Origin: Ulvibacterium sp.
GTDB lineage: Bacteria; Bacteroidota; Bacteroidia; Flavobacteriales; Flavobacteriaceae
Direction of reading: 5' to 3'
DNA: 64,000 nt
Assembly (NCBI RefSeq): GCF_028285715.1
Contig: NZ_JANQOO010000018.1
Location: 62,001-126,000 of the forward strand
Below, one piece after another: positions 43,843 to 53,191 of the stretch (positions are counted from its first letter, which is position 1; every line of letters starts with the position of its first letter). Below the pieces are notes generated by a model. That model saw only the letters and a list, made by a program, of their open reading frames with translations, had not been told where the DNA came from and did no database searches. Made by a program: the position numbers and the translations under genes.

Positions 43843-43972
43843 CATTGTATAGCTCATTGTGGTCGGAATTTCCAAATGGAAATTCCATCCTGACTCGCTA
43901 GCTTTGGGCTGTGGCCGGAAAAGTCCAGTGGACGTTTTCCGTAACGAAGCCATACACTAACCGTTAGCTGCA
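43840..43972. repeat. Cassette-type spacer repeat, copy I
   Basis: TAACATTGTATAGCTCATTGTGGTCGGAATTTCC...GACGTTTTCCGTAACGAAGCCATACACTAACCGTTA. Confidence 0.75.
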
Positions 43973-44009
43973 AGTTTAAAAAACGTATTACAATTTGGGA
44001 AGACACAAA

Positions 44010-44831
44010 ATGATAAGAGGGATTTGCCGATTATGTGGTGAGGAAACCGATTTATCATTCGAACATGTGCCACCTAGAACAACTTTCAACAAGAATACCA
44101 GATACACCTCAATTGATTTTGAAGAATATATAAAGATTAAAAACCCACTTAAAGAAACTCCAAAAGGGAAGAAAAAACAGGGTGGAATTGGGTATAACTC
44201 ATTTTGCAAATCATGTAATAGTTTTCTAGGGTCCAATTACGTTCCAGCATATAAAAGATGGGTACAGGGTGGATTTGAAATCCTAAAGAACGCGGAGTTT
44301 TATTCTCACAAATACGTAATTAAAGAAATAGAACCATTAAAAATTCTTAAACATATAATTTCAATGTTTTTAGCTATTAACGGGGAATGGTATCTAGAAT
44401 CTTATCCAGAACTAGCGGATTTTGTATCAAAACCTGAATCCAAGAGTTTACCTGATAATTATAAAATCTTTAGCTACATAACCAGAGCTGAAAAATTAAG
44501 ATATATGGGCCATGTTATGCATGGCAATTTAGCATTAGGGACTTCAATCAATTGCTCAGAAATTGCATTTCCACCATACGGTTACGTTTTAACCATAGAT
44601 TTTGGAGATAAAATTCAATATCTGAATGACATTACTAAGTTTAAAGAATTCGATTTGACTCAGAAAACGGACTTGAAAATAAATATGTTTCAATTACCAA
44701 CATATATACCTTTTCCATTAGACTATAGGACACAGAAACAGGTCGAAAAAGACATTGAAAAGAACGTAAAAATATCTGAGAGAATGGAAAGAGAATTGGA
44801 ATCTAAAAATAAAAACAAAACCAGCAGCTAA
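44010..44831 (+). CDS. HNH endonuclease-like protein
   Basis: CRLCGEETDLSFEHVPPRTTFN ... FCKSCNSFLGSNYV (zinc-bound HNH-like). Confidence 0.65.
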   Translation: MIRGICRLCGEETDLSFEHVPPRTTFNKNTRYTSIDFEEYIKIKNPLKETPKGKKKQGGIGYNSFCKSCNSFLGSNYVPAYKRWVQGGFEILKNAEFYSHKYVIKEIEPLKILKHIISMFLAINGEWYLESYPELADFVSKPESKSLPDNYKIFSYITRAEKLRYMGHVMHGNLALGTSINCSEIAFPPYGYVLTIDFGDKIQYLNDITKFKEFDLTQKTDLKINMFQLPTYIPFPLDYRTQKQVEKDIEKNVKISERMERELESKNKNKTSS

Positions 44832-44956
44832 CATTGTGTATAGTTCATTGAGGTCGGAATTTCCATACGGAAATTCGAGCCTGATTCTCTAACTCGGGGT
44901 TACGGAGGAAAGTAGGTTAGACGTTTTCCACTACGAAGCCATATATAAAATGGTTA
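44829..44956. repeat. Cassette-type spacer repeat, copy II
   Basis: TAACATTGTGTATAGTTCATTGAGGTCGGAATTTCCATACGGAAATTC...GACGTTTTCCACTACGAAGCCATATATAAAATGGTTA. Confidence 0.75.
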
Positions 44957-47014
44957 ATCCCCAACCTTCGCATAAAACACCGGTTTTTTCGTAAACAACC
45001 ATTTCAGTTTCAACCCAATTTCGGTAAACTCAAAACCGGCGGCTGTAGCCGAGGCAATATTGCTATACTTTCCATAGAGGTCGGCGCTCAAATGTTTGGA
45101 GAATTGGTGTTGTAGTCCGGCTTCGGCCCTAAATAGCGTCGTATTCGGGTCTTCCTCTACTTTTTGTAGGCCCGTTGCCGCACTGGCCCTATACCGGGTC
45201 TTTTCCGAAATGTTTCCATGGATATCCGCAAACACCTCCACCGCCCGGTATTGTTCCGGGCTAAAATAGACCGTGGGCAACTGCTCTCTAAAGGTGATAT
45301 ACTGGTAATTGACCCCCAATTTTAAGGCAGGCTTTTGAAACAGCGTATAGTACAGGGAGGTAAACAACAAGTCCCGGCTATTGGCATCACTCTGCTCCGT
45401 ATGGATCAACTGGGTATACCAGCCCAAATTAAAATTAGTTCCCAAATTGTAATTGAGGCCATAATGGTTTTGTACGATCTCCCGTTCGATCAAATCCGCA
45501 TTAAAATTCTGTACTTCCCTTTGGTAACCCAAGGTCAGGTTTTGCAATTTTAAAGGCTGTAACTGCAATTTGGCCTCCAGGACAGGTTGTGTATAGGTAT
45601 CGGCCAAAAAACGGGAATTGTTGAATCCCACTACGGTTTTTAATAGCGTTTTGGGGAACAGTTTATAATCCAGCCCCGCCAGTACCACATGGGAATTGGC
45701 CGTATTCCCCGTTACCGTATTCTCGGTAGTGCGATAGAAATAGGAAACCCGGGTCCTAAATTTGGTGGATACCGGAACATCCGTTGTAGTATTTGTATAG
45801 AAGGCCACATTGTTACCATTATCAAAGGTATAGGCGGCATGCTCCTCAACACTGGGGGTATATAGCAAATTTAGCTTTTCGATAAACCCAAGGGCATCCT
45901 TTTGGTCTTCATAAATGGCCAAGGTCTGGAAAGCCGCCTTATAGGCCGGAAGGATCTTATCCCTGGCAAACAGAGCATTGGCCCTGCCCAAATTGCCATC
46001 AAAGGAAGTACTGTCCTTCGCTAAAATAGCATTATAATTTTCTTCGCTGGTCTTTGCATCACCGGTATACAGGCCTAAGGTCGCTTTTAGGGCATAGATC
46101 CAGTTGCGATCTGGATATACCTGGGCCAGACTATCGATCTGTTTCCGGGCCTTTCCAAATTTCCGGTTCCAGATCAGGGCCTGTACATAGCGGTCATAAG
46201 TGCGTTCGGTCAGTTCAAAGTCGGTAAAACGGGCTACTTTGGCCTTGGCCGTTTCGGCCACTTGTAAGGCCGCTTTTTCATTTTCCCCAATATGTTCGGC
46301 CAGAGCGATACCGTTTAAAGCGGTAATGGAATCCTTGGGGGTGGTGGCATATCTTGTATAGGTGGCCTTGGCATTGTCTACCTGTTTGGTGATCAAATAC
46401 AGGTTGGCCAGATTCAAGAGCACGTCCTTGTCTTCCGGGAAATCGGTAAAGATATCCTGCAATAGCGCCTTTCCTTGCGTATAATTCTGGGCGTTCACGA
46501 ATGCATTGGCATACCCTAATAGGATATATTTCCTGGAAATCTTGGCGCTCCCATTTTCCGGGGCCAAGGCGATGGCCTTATTGATCCAAAACAGGGCGGC
46601 CTTGTATTCCTTCAGATTACTTAAGGTATTGGCGTAGCCCAAAACGGCCTCGAACCGTTCCGGGTAATCGGCCACCAATTTTTCAAACAAGGGTTTGGCG
46701 GCCTCATAATCCCCGGCCCACAACAGGGATTCGTTATAATTTACGGCGATTTCGAAATCCTGGGGGTAGGTTTTGAGCAAGCCCCCGAACAGGGCCTTGG
46801 CCTTTTGGGGTGCCCCGTTGAGTCCCACGGCCCTTCCATAACAAATCTGTGCGGTCCTATTTTCGGGATTCGTATCCAAGTAGGCCTTAAAAAAAGTTTC
46901 GGCCTGTTCGAATTTTCCATTCTCCAAATAGGCAAATCCGTTTTCCAGGGATTCCTGGGCTCGCCCTATCAGGCTAAAAAGGAATACTAAGGTTATTAAT
47001 CTTACGGTTTTCAT
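44954..47014 (-). CDS. TPR protein with C-terminal outer-membrane beta-barrel (EPS-export type, PelB/BcsC-like architecture)
   Basis: Signal peptide; many TPRs; C-terminal alternating beta-barrel ending LKLKWLFTKKPVFYAKVGD. Confidence 0.8.
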   Translation of the reverse strand: MKTVRLITLVFLFSLIGRAQESLENGFAYLENGKFEQAETFFKAYLDTNPENRTAQICYGRAVGLNGAPQKAKALFGGLLKTYPQDFEIAVNYNESLLWAGDYEAAKPLFEKLVADYPERFEAVLGYANTLSNLKEYKAALFWINKAIALAPENGSAKISRKYILLGYANAFVNAQNYTQGKALLQDIFTDFPEDKDVLLNLANLYLITKQVDNAKATYTRYATTPKDSITALNGIALAEHIGENEKAALQVAETAKAKVARFTDFELTERTYDRYVQALIWNRKFGKARKQIDSLAQVYPDRNWIYALKATLGLYTGDAKTSEENYNAILAKDSTSFDGNLGRANALFARDKILPAYKAAFQTLAIYEDQKDALGFIEKLNLLYTPSVEEHAAYTFDNGNNVAFYTNTTTDVPVSTKFRTRVSYFYRTTENTVTGNTANSHVVLAGLDYKLFPKTLLKTVVGFNNSRFLADTYTQPVLEAKLQLQPLKLQNLTLGYQREVQNFNADLIEREIVQNHYGLNYNLGTNFNLGWYTQLIHTEQSDANSRDLLFTSLYYTLFQKPALKLGVNYQYITFREQLPTVYFSPEQYRAVEVFADIHGNISEKTRYRASAATGLQKVEEDPNTTLFRAEAGLQHQFSKHLSADLYGKYSNIASATAAGFEFTEIGLKLKWLFTKKPVFYAKVGD

Positions 47015-47124
47015 AGGCTAAGTTTTTGAGGATACAAGGCTTGATTTGGTTTGCCTTATATCCTGTTTATTAAGCTGTTGTAAAGTTACGGCGGACCTTT
47101 CCGTACCGGAAGTACGATACCCGC

Positions 47125-47193
47125 CATTCGTCTACAGTAAACCGCCATCCACCTAAATCGGGGGTTCTGGAACGGCAATCTGTGGGATATTTG
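47125..47193 (+). promoter_or_regulatory. Site B: cattcgtctac-N10-catccacctaa plus GATATTTG (47186-47193)
   Basis: 21-bp period; 30 bp to -7 box. Confidence 0.75.
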
Positions 47194-47237
47194 CCTTGAT
47201 AATGCAACAAAAAAGCTTAACCTTAAAACCTTATAAA

Positions 47238-47540
47238 ATGGCTTTACAAATCACAGAAACCCGTAGAATGTTCTCAGTACACGGTGTACTTAACCGGAGC
47301 AATGCAGCAATTCTCAAACGTCATATGAGCAGATTTCTGCATCCGAACCAACCGCTGATCTTAAACTTGGAACGCGTATTGGACATCGATACAACCGCTG
47401 CAGAAATCTTGCAAGAATTGTACCTCCATGCCATGCGCTCCAATCAGATCTTATCCATAATCGGTATGGAGAACGGGAATATCCTTCCTACGTTAAAGGC
47501 AACAAAAACCGCATATATCTTAAGTCATGACCGCGTTTAG
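47238..47540 (+). CDS. STAS-domain protein
   Basis: LILNLERVLDIDTTAAEILQELYLHAMRSNQILSIIGM; start at ATG 47238 (upstream ATG lies at or before predicted TSS). Confidence 0.75.
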   Translation: MALQITETRRMFSVHGVLNRSNAAILKRHMSRFLHPNQPLILNLERVLDIDTTAAEILQELYLHAMRSNQILSIIGMENGNILPTLKATKTAYILSHDRV

Positions 47541-48765
47541 GATAGCTCTTAAAAAGGTGTCCCCGGAACAATTGTTTATGGGGAGTGTACTTCTGGTAAA
47601 CGGGGGCAACTACCTGTACAACTTGTTATTGGGTAGGTTATTGGGACCCGAGGTCTTTGCTGAGGCCGCCCTATTGGTGACCTTGTTGTTGGTACTGTCC
47701 TTTTTGGGGATGACCTTTCAACTGGCAACGGCCAAATTTGCCGTTTTGTTTTCGGATACGGACTGGGAGGCCTTTCAGAATATGATGTACCGGTATGCTT
47801 TGGGTTTCGGATTATTAATCGGGATAGGGCTTTTTGCCTTTGCCGGGAACTTGCAACAGCTGTTCCAGACGGAGTCCGACTTGCTGTTCAAAACCTTTGC
47901 CGCCGGGATACCCTTGTACTTTTTTATGTCCGTGAGTCGTGGGAAATACCAGGGACGGCAAGATTACAGGAATCTTTCGGTAACGTACCAAACGGAGATG
48001 TGGAGTAGGTTGTTGCTTACCTTGGGCCTACTTTGGTTGGTACCTTTGTCTCCTGCATTCCTGGTGGCCTTGGGTATTGCCTTATCCTTTGTTTTTGGAT
48101 TGGTTCCGTCCAATTTCAGATTAGGTTCCCTATTTCAAAAGATATCCCTCTCCACTGACCGTAAAAAACAAGTCACCCGATTTATGGTCTTGACCGCCTG
48201 CTATGAATTCACACAGATCATCATCAACAATAGTGACATCCTGCTAGTAAAGCATTACTTTGAGGCCTTGGATGCCGGATTGTACGCCTCTTTAGCCTTG
48301 ATCGGTCGGGTAGTCTATTTTGTGGCTTGGATGTTCGTAATGTTGTTGTTGCCGGCCGTAGTCCAAAAACAAAAGGACGGAGAAGCCACGGCCCCCGTGC
48401 TTTTCAAATATGTCGGTTATATTTCGGTATTGTCCTTTTCCATTGTGTGTTGCTGTGCTCTTTTTCCCGAATGGATCATCCAAATGATGTTTGGGGAAGC
48501 CTATCTTTCCATGGCACCTTTGTTATGGCAATATGCCTTGGCGACTTCGCTGTTCGCCATCTCCAATATTTTTGCCTACTATTTTTTGTCCTTGGACCAT
48601 TACGTTCCGGTCATGTTTTCAGGAATCCTGGGAATCTCCCAAATTGCCTTGATTACCATTTTCCACAGCAGTCTGTATATGGTGGTACAGGTTCAGATTA
48701 TAGCCATGATCGCCTTATTGGTGGCCCAAATCATCTACTTTGCCCATAAGAGTATTATGCAATAA
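47527..48765 (+). CDS. Polysaccharide flippase / oligosaccharide-export family membrane protein (Wzx/PelG-like)
   Basis: About 12 TM; LLGRLLGPEVFAEAALLVTLLLVLSFLGMTFQLATAKF; 14-bp overlap with STAS gene. Confidence 0.85.
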   Translation: MTAFRIALKKVSPEQLFMGSVLLVNGGNYLYNLLLGRLLGPEVFAEAALLVTLLLVLSFLGMTFQLATAKFAVLFSDTDWEAFQNMMYRYALGFGLLIGIGLFAFAGNLQQLFQTESDLLFKTFAAGIPLYFFMSVSRGKYQGRQDYRNLSVTYQTEMWSRLLLTLGLLWLVPLSPAFLVALGIALSFVFGLVPSNFRLGSLFQKISLSTDRKKQVTRFMVLTACYEFTQIIINNSDILLVKHYFEALDAGLYASLALIGRVVYFVAWMFVMLLLPAVVQKQKDGEATAPVLFKYVGYISVLSFSIVCCCALFPEWIIQMMFGEAYLSMAPLLWQYALATSLFAISNIFAYYFLSLDHYVPVMFSGILGISQIALITIFHSSLYMVVQVQIIAMIALLVAQIIYFAHKSIMQ

Positions 48766-48790
48766 CCAACCCATACGGAAATTGGTTGAT

Positions 48791-48830
48791 AAAGCCCAGA
48801 GGACATCCCCCATCCCTGGGCTTTTGTTTT
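48791..48830 (+). terminator. Rho-independent terminator
   Basis: AAAGCCCAG-N16-CTGGGCTTTTGTTTT. Confidence 0.8.
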
Positions 48831-48937
48831 GCGCCTATCGGCACCGGTGTACTCCCAGCCCTCCAGCGAAGATTTTTGGACCGGAGCTAAAGGACCACTT
48901 TTCGCTCGGATAATTTAGCTCATCCGTTCATTATTCC

Positions 48938-49006
48938 CATTCACCTACAGCAATCTTCCATCCACCGTAAAACACCTTTAAAATACAGGGTTTCGAAGGA
49001 TATTTG
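48938..49006 (+). promoter_or_regulatory. Site C: cattcacctac-N10-catccaccgta plus GATATTTG (48999-49006)
   Basis: 21-bp period; 30 bp to -7 box. Confidence 0.75.
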
Positions 49007-49047
49007 TATCAAATACTTAACCGAATATCAATTTAAAACTTAACCTT

Positions 49048-50277
49048 ATGCGACTAGCAATTGTAACGGCCTATCCGCCGAGTAAAGTAACCTTGACCGA
49101 ATATGGATACCATTTGGTAAAACATTTTAGGCTTCAGGAAGAAGTCACTGAAATTATTCTCATTACGGACAAAACGGAAGGTGAAAAGGACCTCTCTTTT
49201 GAGGAAGAGGGATGTACGATCACCGTAAAGGATTGTTGGAACTTTAACGACTATCTAAACCTGTTCAAAATCAACAAGGCCATTTCGGAAACCCGACCGG
49301 ATGCCGTATTGTTTAACCTGCAATTTTTGAAGTTTGGTGATAAAAAGGTACCGGCCGCTCTTGGCCTTATGTTACCGTTGATCTGTAAGCTAAAAGGTAT
49401 CCCTACCATTTCCTTGTTGCACAATATCCTGGAACAGGTAGATTTGGATAACGCGGGGATTACGACCAACAAATGGCTTCAGAAAATCTATAATTTTATT
49501 GGAAGCACCTTAACGCGATTCGTCTTGGCTTCCGATATTTTGGCGGTAACCATAAGCAAATACAAGACCATTTTGGAAAAGAAGTACAAGTCCAGAAATG
49601 TGGCCTTGGTTCCCCATGGGGCCTTTGAAACGCCACCGGAACCGGACTATAGGCTTCCTGAGGGTCCAAAACAGGTCATGGCTTTTGGCAAGTTTGGCAC
49701 CTACAAAAAGGTAGAGATTATGATTGAGGCGGTGGAACTGATCCGCAAACGGACTGGCGAGGACATCGAAATCGTGATTGCAGGTACGGACAGCCCTAAT
49801 ACCCCTGGGTATTTGAATGCCGTAAAAGAAAAATATAGCGATGTTGGGCAAATCCGGTTTACCGGTTATGTGGCCGAGGAAGATGTACCCAAAATTTTTG
49901 GTGAGAGTGCCGTAGTGGTCTTTCCGTATACCTCTACCACAGGAAGTTCGGGTGTTCTGCATCAAGCGGGAAGCTACGGTAAGGCCGTGGCCTTGCCAGA
50001 CTTGGGAGATTTGAGTATCCTGGTTCGGGAAGAAGGGTATCAAGGCGAATTTTTTGACCCTGAAAGTGCCGAATCCCTGGCCGATGCCATAGCATGTGTT
50101 TTGTTGGACGATTCCTATCGGATTCACTTGGGCATGACCAACTATAAGGCGGCCTGCTCGTTGTCCATGTCGGACATTACACAGATGTACGTAGACTATT
50201 TTAAGGCAATCCAACTTTCAAAATCGAACGGATTTACTTTGGATATTCCAAGCATCGAAGAAAAAACATCGGTTTAA
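49048..50277 (+). CDS. Glycosyltransferase family 4-type protein
   Basis: MRLAIVTAYPPSKVTLTEYGYHLVKH; VMAFGKFGTYKKVEIMIEAVELI; VVVFPYTSTTGSSGVLHQAGSYGKAVALPDLGD. Confidence 0.92.
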   Translation: MRLAIVTAYPPSKVTLTEYGYHLVKHFRLQEEVTEIILITDKTEGEKDLSFEEEGCTITVKDCWNFNDYLNLFKINKAISETRPDAVLFNLQFLKFGDKKVPAALGLMLPLICKLKGIPTISLLHNILEQVDLDNAGITTNKWLQKIYNFIGSTLTRFVLASDILAVTISKYKTILEKKYKSRNVALVPHGAFETPPEPDYRLPEGPKQVMAFGKFGTYKKVEIMIEAVELIRKRTGEDIEIVIAGTDSPNTPGYLNAVKEKYSDVGQIRFTGYVAEEDVPKIFGESAVVVFPYTSTTGSSGVLHQAGSYGKAVALPDLGDLSILVREEGYQGEFFDPESAESLADAIACVLLDDSYRIHLGMTNYKAACSLSMSDITQMYVDYFKAIQLSKSNGFTLDIPSIEEKTSV

Positions 50278-50296
50278 AATATAGGTTAGGTTAAGT

Positions 50297-50333
50297 AAAA
50301 GGGGAGTGGCCTGGTTAGCTGCTCCCTTTTTTT
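50297..50333 (+). terminator. Rho-independent terminator
   Basis: AAAAGGGGAG...GCTCCCTTTTTTT. Confidence 0.75.
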
Positions 50334-50613
50334 GTTCTTGTTTTACGAATATGCTTCGGATAAATAGTATACAGGGAACTATGGGAATACTTGTCTAATC
50401 TCTATCTTTATAGCCTGATTTACGATTACTAACATACCATACGTGTCTTTCTCTAAGACCTAAGCCTTTTTAGGCATGTATTCGATCGGGGGAACTTTTC
50501 GTTTCCCTGAATGGTTATCCCATTTTTAGCATCCTATTTTATAAAAACGATCGCCTTCGGTCGTAAAATCAAATGCTTTATCCAATATGTGATAAAGTCG
50601 TAATCGCAGTAAA

Positions 50614-51441
50614 ATGAACAGTAAATCGTTAATTAGTAGAGATATAGAACTATTTTATAACCGAGCCTCTGAAGAAACCCGATTGGACAAGGGCATTGGG
50701 GTCTTCGAATTCGAGCGAGTGAAATCGCTCATTTCCACGTATGTGCCATTTCCATCTTCCGAAATTGTTGACGTGGGCGGGGGTACCGGGAAATATGCCG
50801 AATGGCTTGCCAAAAAAGGACATACCGTTCATTTGGTGGAACCTGTTAAAAAACATTGCGTACTGGCCCAAAATCGCGCGGACCGGCTAAGGAAGCCGTT
50901 TATGGTCCATAGGGGAGAGGCCCGAAATTTGAACTTTTCCGACAACTTTGCAGATGTTGTCATATTACATGGACCGCTGTACCATCTTCAGAAAAAGGAA
51001 GATCGGGCACGTGCCATTCGGGAAGCAAAACGCGTGATACGGAAAAACGGTATTGTTTTGGGTTTTGCCATAAATTATACGGCCTCCACTTTGGCCGGCC
51101 TTTTCAATGGTTTGATCCATAAACCTGCTTTTTTTGATATGTGCCGATTAGAATTGACCACCAGTATCCATAATCGACCCGATACCTTTCCCTGGCTTTT
51201 ACCGGAAGGGTTTTATCATAAGCCGGATAAATTGAAAGCGGAATTTTTGGAGCAGGGATTGGCGTGTCTAAATATGCATGCTGTTGAGGGAATGGTCTGG
51301 TTGGATAAGGATTATTTTGCAAGTTTGAACCATGAAAAGAAGCGGGAAAACTTGATGAGACTTTTAGAAATTACAGAAAATGATATGGGACTCTTGCCCT
51401 TTAGTCCACATATAATGATTGCTGCAAAGAACACACCATGA
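50614..51441 (+). CDS. Class I SAM-dependent methyltransferase
   Basis: IVDVGGGTGKYAEWLAKKGHTVHLVEP. Confidence 0.9.
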   Translation: MNSKSLISRDIELFYNRASEETRLDKGIGVFEFERVKSLISTYVPFPSSEIVDVGGGTGKYAEWLAKKGHTVHLVEPVKKHCVLAQNRADRLRKPFMVHRGEARNLNFSDNFADVVILHGPLYHLQKKEDRARAIREAKRVIRKNGIVLGFAINYTASTLAGLFNGLIHKPAFFDMCRLELTTSIHNRPDTFPWLLPEGFYHKPDKLKAEFLEQGLACLNMHAVEGMVWLDKDYFASLNHEKKRENLMRLLEITENDMGLLPFSPHIMIAAKNTP

Positions 51442-51665
51442 TGGACCAATTGAAATACTACGAGGCCTTGAAATTGGATAATGGTCGCTTGGATGAAATC
51501 GAGTTGGGTGAAAGATTGGGCATCAGTGAAACTAGAACCCGGGAATTGATCGCTATCCTATTATCCGAATATAGGATAATGTACGCGTCAAATGGATATT
51601 GTAATTATCGCATTTTTTCTAAGGCGGGGGCCAGGCACAATAGTTGGCAGGAAACAAAAAGTTAG
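51438..51665 (+). CDS. Small winged-HTH-like protein
   Basis: 75 aa, LGERLGISETRTRELIAILLSEYRI; 4-bp overlap with methyltransferase. Confidence 0.55.
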   Translation: MMDQLKYYEALKLDNGRLDEIELGERLGISETRTRELIAILLSEYRIMYASNGYCNYRIFSKAGARHNSWQETKS

Positions 51666-53191
51666 TCGGTAGGGCCAAAGACGGAATAGGCCTTTTTGGG
51701 TCGGCCTTCTTTGTCGATAATTCCGAAATGTCGTTGTTTTCCCTTACGCCAGGGCAAGCTTCCGACAACGGCCTTAGGGATGGTTTCAAAATCGTACAAG
51801 GTCCAGAACATAAAGGGAAGGTCCTGTGCTTTTAGCGTTTCCTGCATTTGGGTCAAATAGGTCGCCTGATCTTTCTCCGACCCCAAATAGAGGTTCCACA
51901 ATCCGTTATAGGAAGAATAGCCGTATTCCTGTAATAGAACGGGTTTATCGGGAACCGAGGTTTTAAGCTGGGCAAATGCTTCTGAAAAATCCTCGGGTTC
52001 CAAATAGTAATGAAAGGATACGAAATCTACCATTTCGGACAAATGTTCCGCAGCAACCGGATTGGACCATCCAATGGTAACCGGATGCTCGCTGTCCCAG
52101 GTTTTGATTTCCGAAATCATTTGACCCAACCAGGCCATGACCCTTTCCTTGCCACGAGTCTTAAAATCCAGATCGGGTTCATTTTTGATGTCCCAGGCGA
52201 GGAGTGCTTTATGGTATTTTAAGGCGTTTACGATTTGCTCGGCATGTCTATGGGTAAGCGTCCAGTTGTGGATGGTATAGTCCCCATAAAAATCAAAGAG
52301 CGTTACCATGACCTTCAAGCTATTCTTTTCGGCTAGGTCCAGGGTTCGCTGTAATCGTTCCAATCTATAATTCCGTGTGGTTGCCTCACTAAAATCGCCA
52401 TAGGGTACAAAAATACGGATGGTATTTAGGCCCAACTTTTGTATTCGCAAAAAGTCGGTATCGATAATACTATCATTGAACTGCTCCCCGAACATACGCC
52501 ATGGGGTCTGTTGCGGATAATAATTGATGCCTCTAATTTCTGATATGGAGCTTACCGATGGTACATTATTTAAGGATGATGCAGCATCTTCTTCGATCGA
52601 GGCTTGTTCTACCATATGTCGGATTCTCCAAAATCCATCTTCCAATAGCAGCATCACCTGATAGGAAGCTGTGCTTTTTTGATTGGACAGTACCTTCTCC
52701 TCAAGGTAGATTTTTTCATAGCGTTCTACATTTTTATCGGTCAACACGACCATTTTGCCATCGGCACTATAAAATTCCAATTTGGGGTGGTGTCGTAAAG
52801 TAGTCGTCTTTAGGGTTGTGCTGTTGGCCTTGTTCAAATCAAGTATCTGATATAATTTTACACGGGCGCTGTCCGTGTAGTAATCCGCTAAACCGTAGGG
52901 GTTATTCGTTTCCAGTGCCAGGTTCCGTACAAGCCAGGCCTTTAGATAATCGTGTTCTATCTCCTTTAAAGTTTGTGTTTCCATGGGTCGACCTTCATAG
53001 GATGAGGTATCCCATATCATCTTGGGAAGGTAATCGGTGGAGAGTTCTTCGGATACATGTAACATGGCAGAACGATCGGCCCCCGTATTCAAGTAGGACC
53101 ATACGGCACCTATACCGAAAAGGATTAAGCCGTTCACCGCCAAAAAAGACAGGATCAGCAGAATGCGATATAGGGTACGGTTTACTTTCAT
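51662..53191 (-). CDS. Membrane-anchored glycoside hydrolase (GH5-like TIM barrel)
   Basis: N-terminal TM; INYYPQQTPW; LLAWDIKNEPD; VLLQEYGYSSY catalytic Glu motifs. Confidence 0.8.
   Translation of the reverse strand: MKVNRTLYRILLILSFLAVNGLILFGIGAVWSYLNTGADRSAMLHVSEELSTDYLPKMIWDTSSYEGRPMETQTLKEIEHDYLKAWLVRNLALETNNPYGLADYYTDSARVKLYQILDLNKANSTTLKTTTLRHHPKLEFYSADGKMVVLTDKNVERYEKIYLEEKVLSNQKSTASYQVMLLLEDGFWRIRHMVEQASIEEDAASSLNNVPSVSSISEIRGINYYPQQTPWRMFGEQFNDSIIDTDFLRIQKLGLNTIRIFVPYGDFSEATTRNYRLERLQRTLDLAEKNSLKVMVTLFDFYGDYTIHNWTLTHRHAEQIVNALKYHKALLAWDIKNEPDLDFKTRGKERVMAWLGQMISEIKTWDSEHPVTIGWSNPVAAEHLSEMVDFVSFHYYLEPEDFSEAFAQLKTSVPDKPVLLQEYGYSSYNGLWNLYLGSEKDQATYLTQMQETLKAQDLPFMFWTLYDFETIPKAVVGSLPWRKGKQRHFGIIDKEGRPKKAYSVFGPTD

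Noticed and set aside
40649-44956. True class of integron
   Set aside because: No IntI or attI recognisable in the window and R'/R'' core boxes do not clearly match GTTRRRY; kept only as cassette-like.
48917-48928. Extra CATCCGTT arm upstream of site C, and AATCACCTAT at 57562 upstream of site D
   Set aside because: Both are off the 21-bp phase, so not counted as third arms.
49510-50214. Minus-strand 234-aa ORF within GT4 gene
   Set aside because: Antisense shadow of a clear glycosyltransferase coding sequence.
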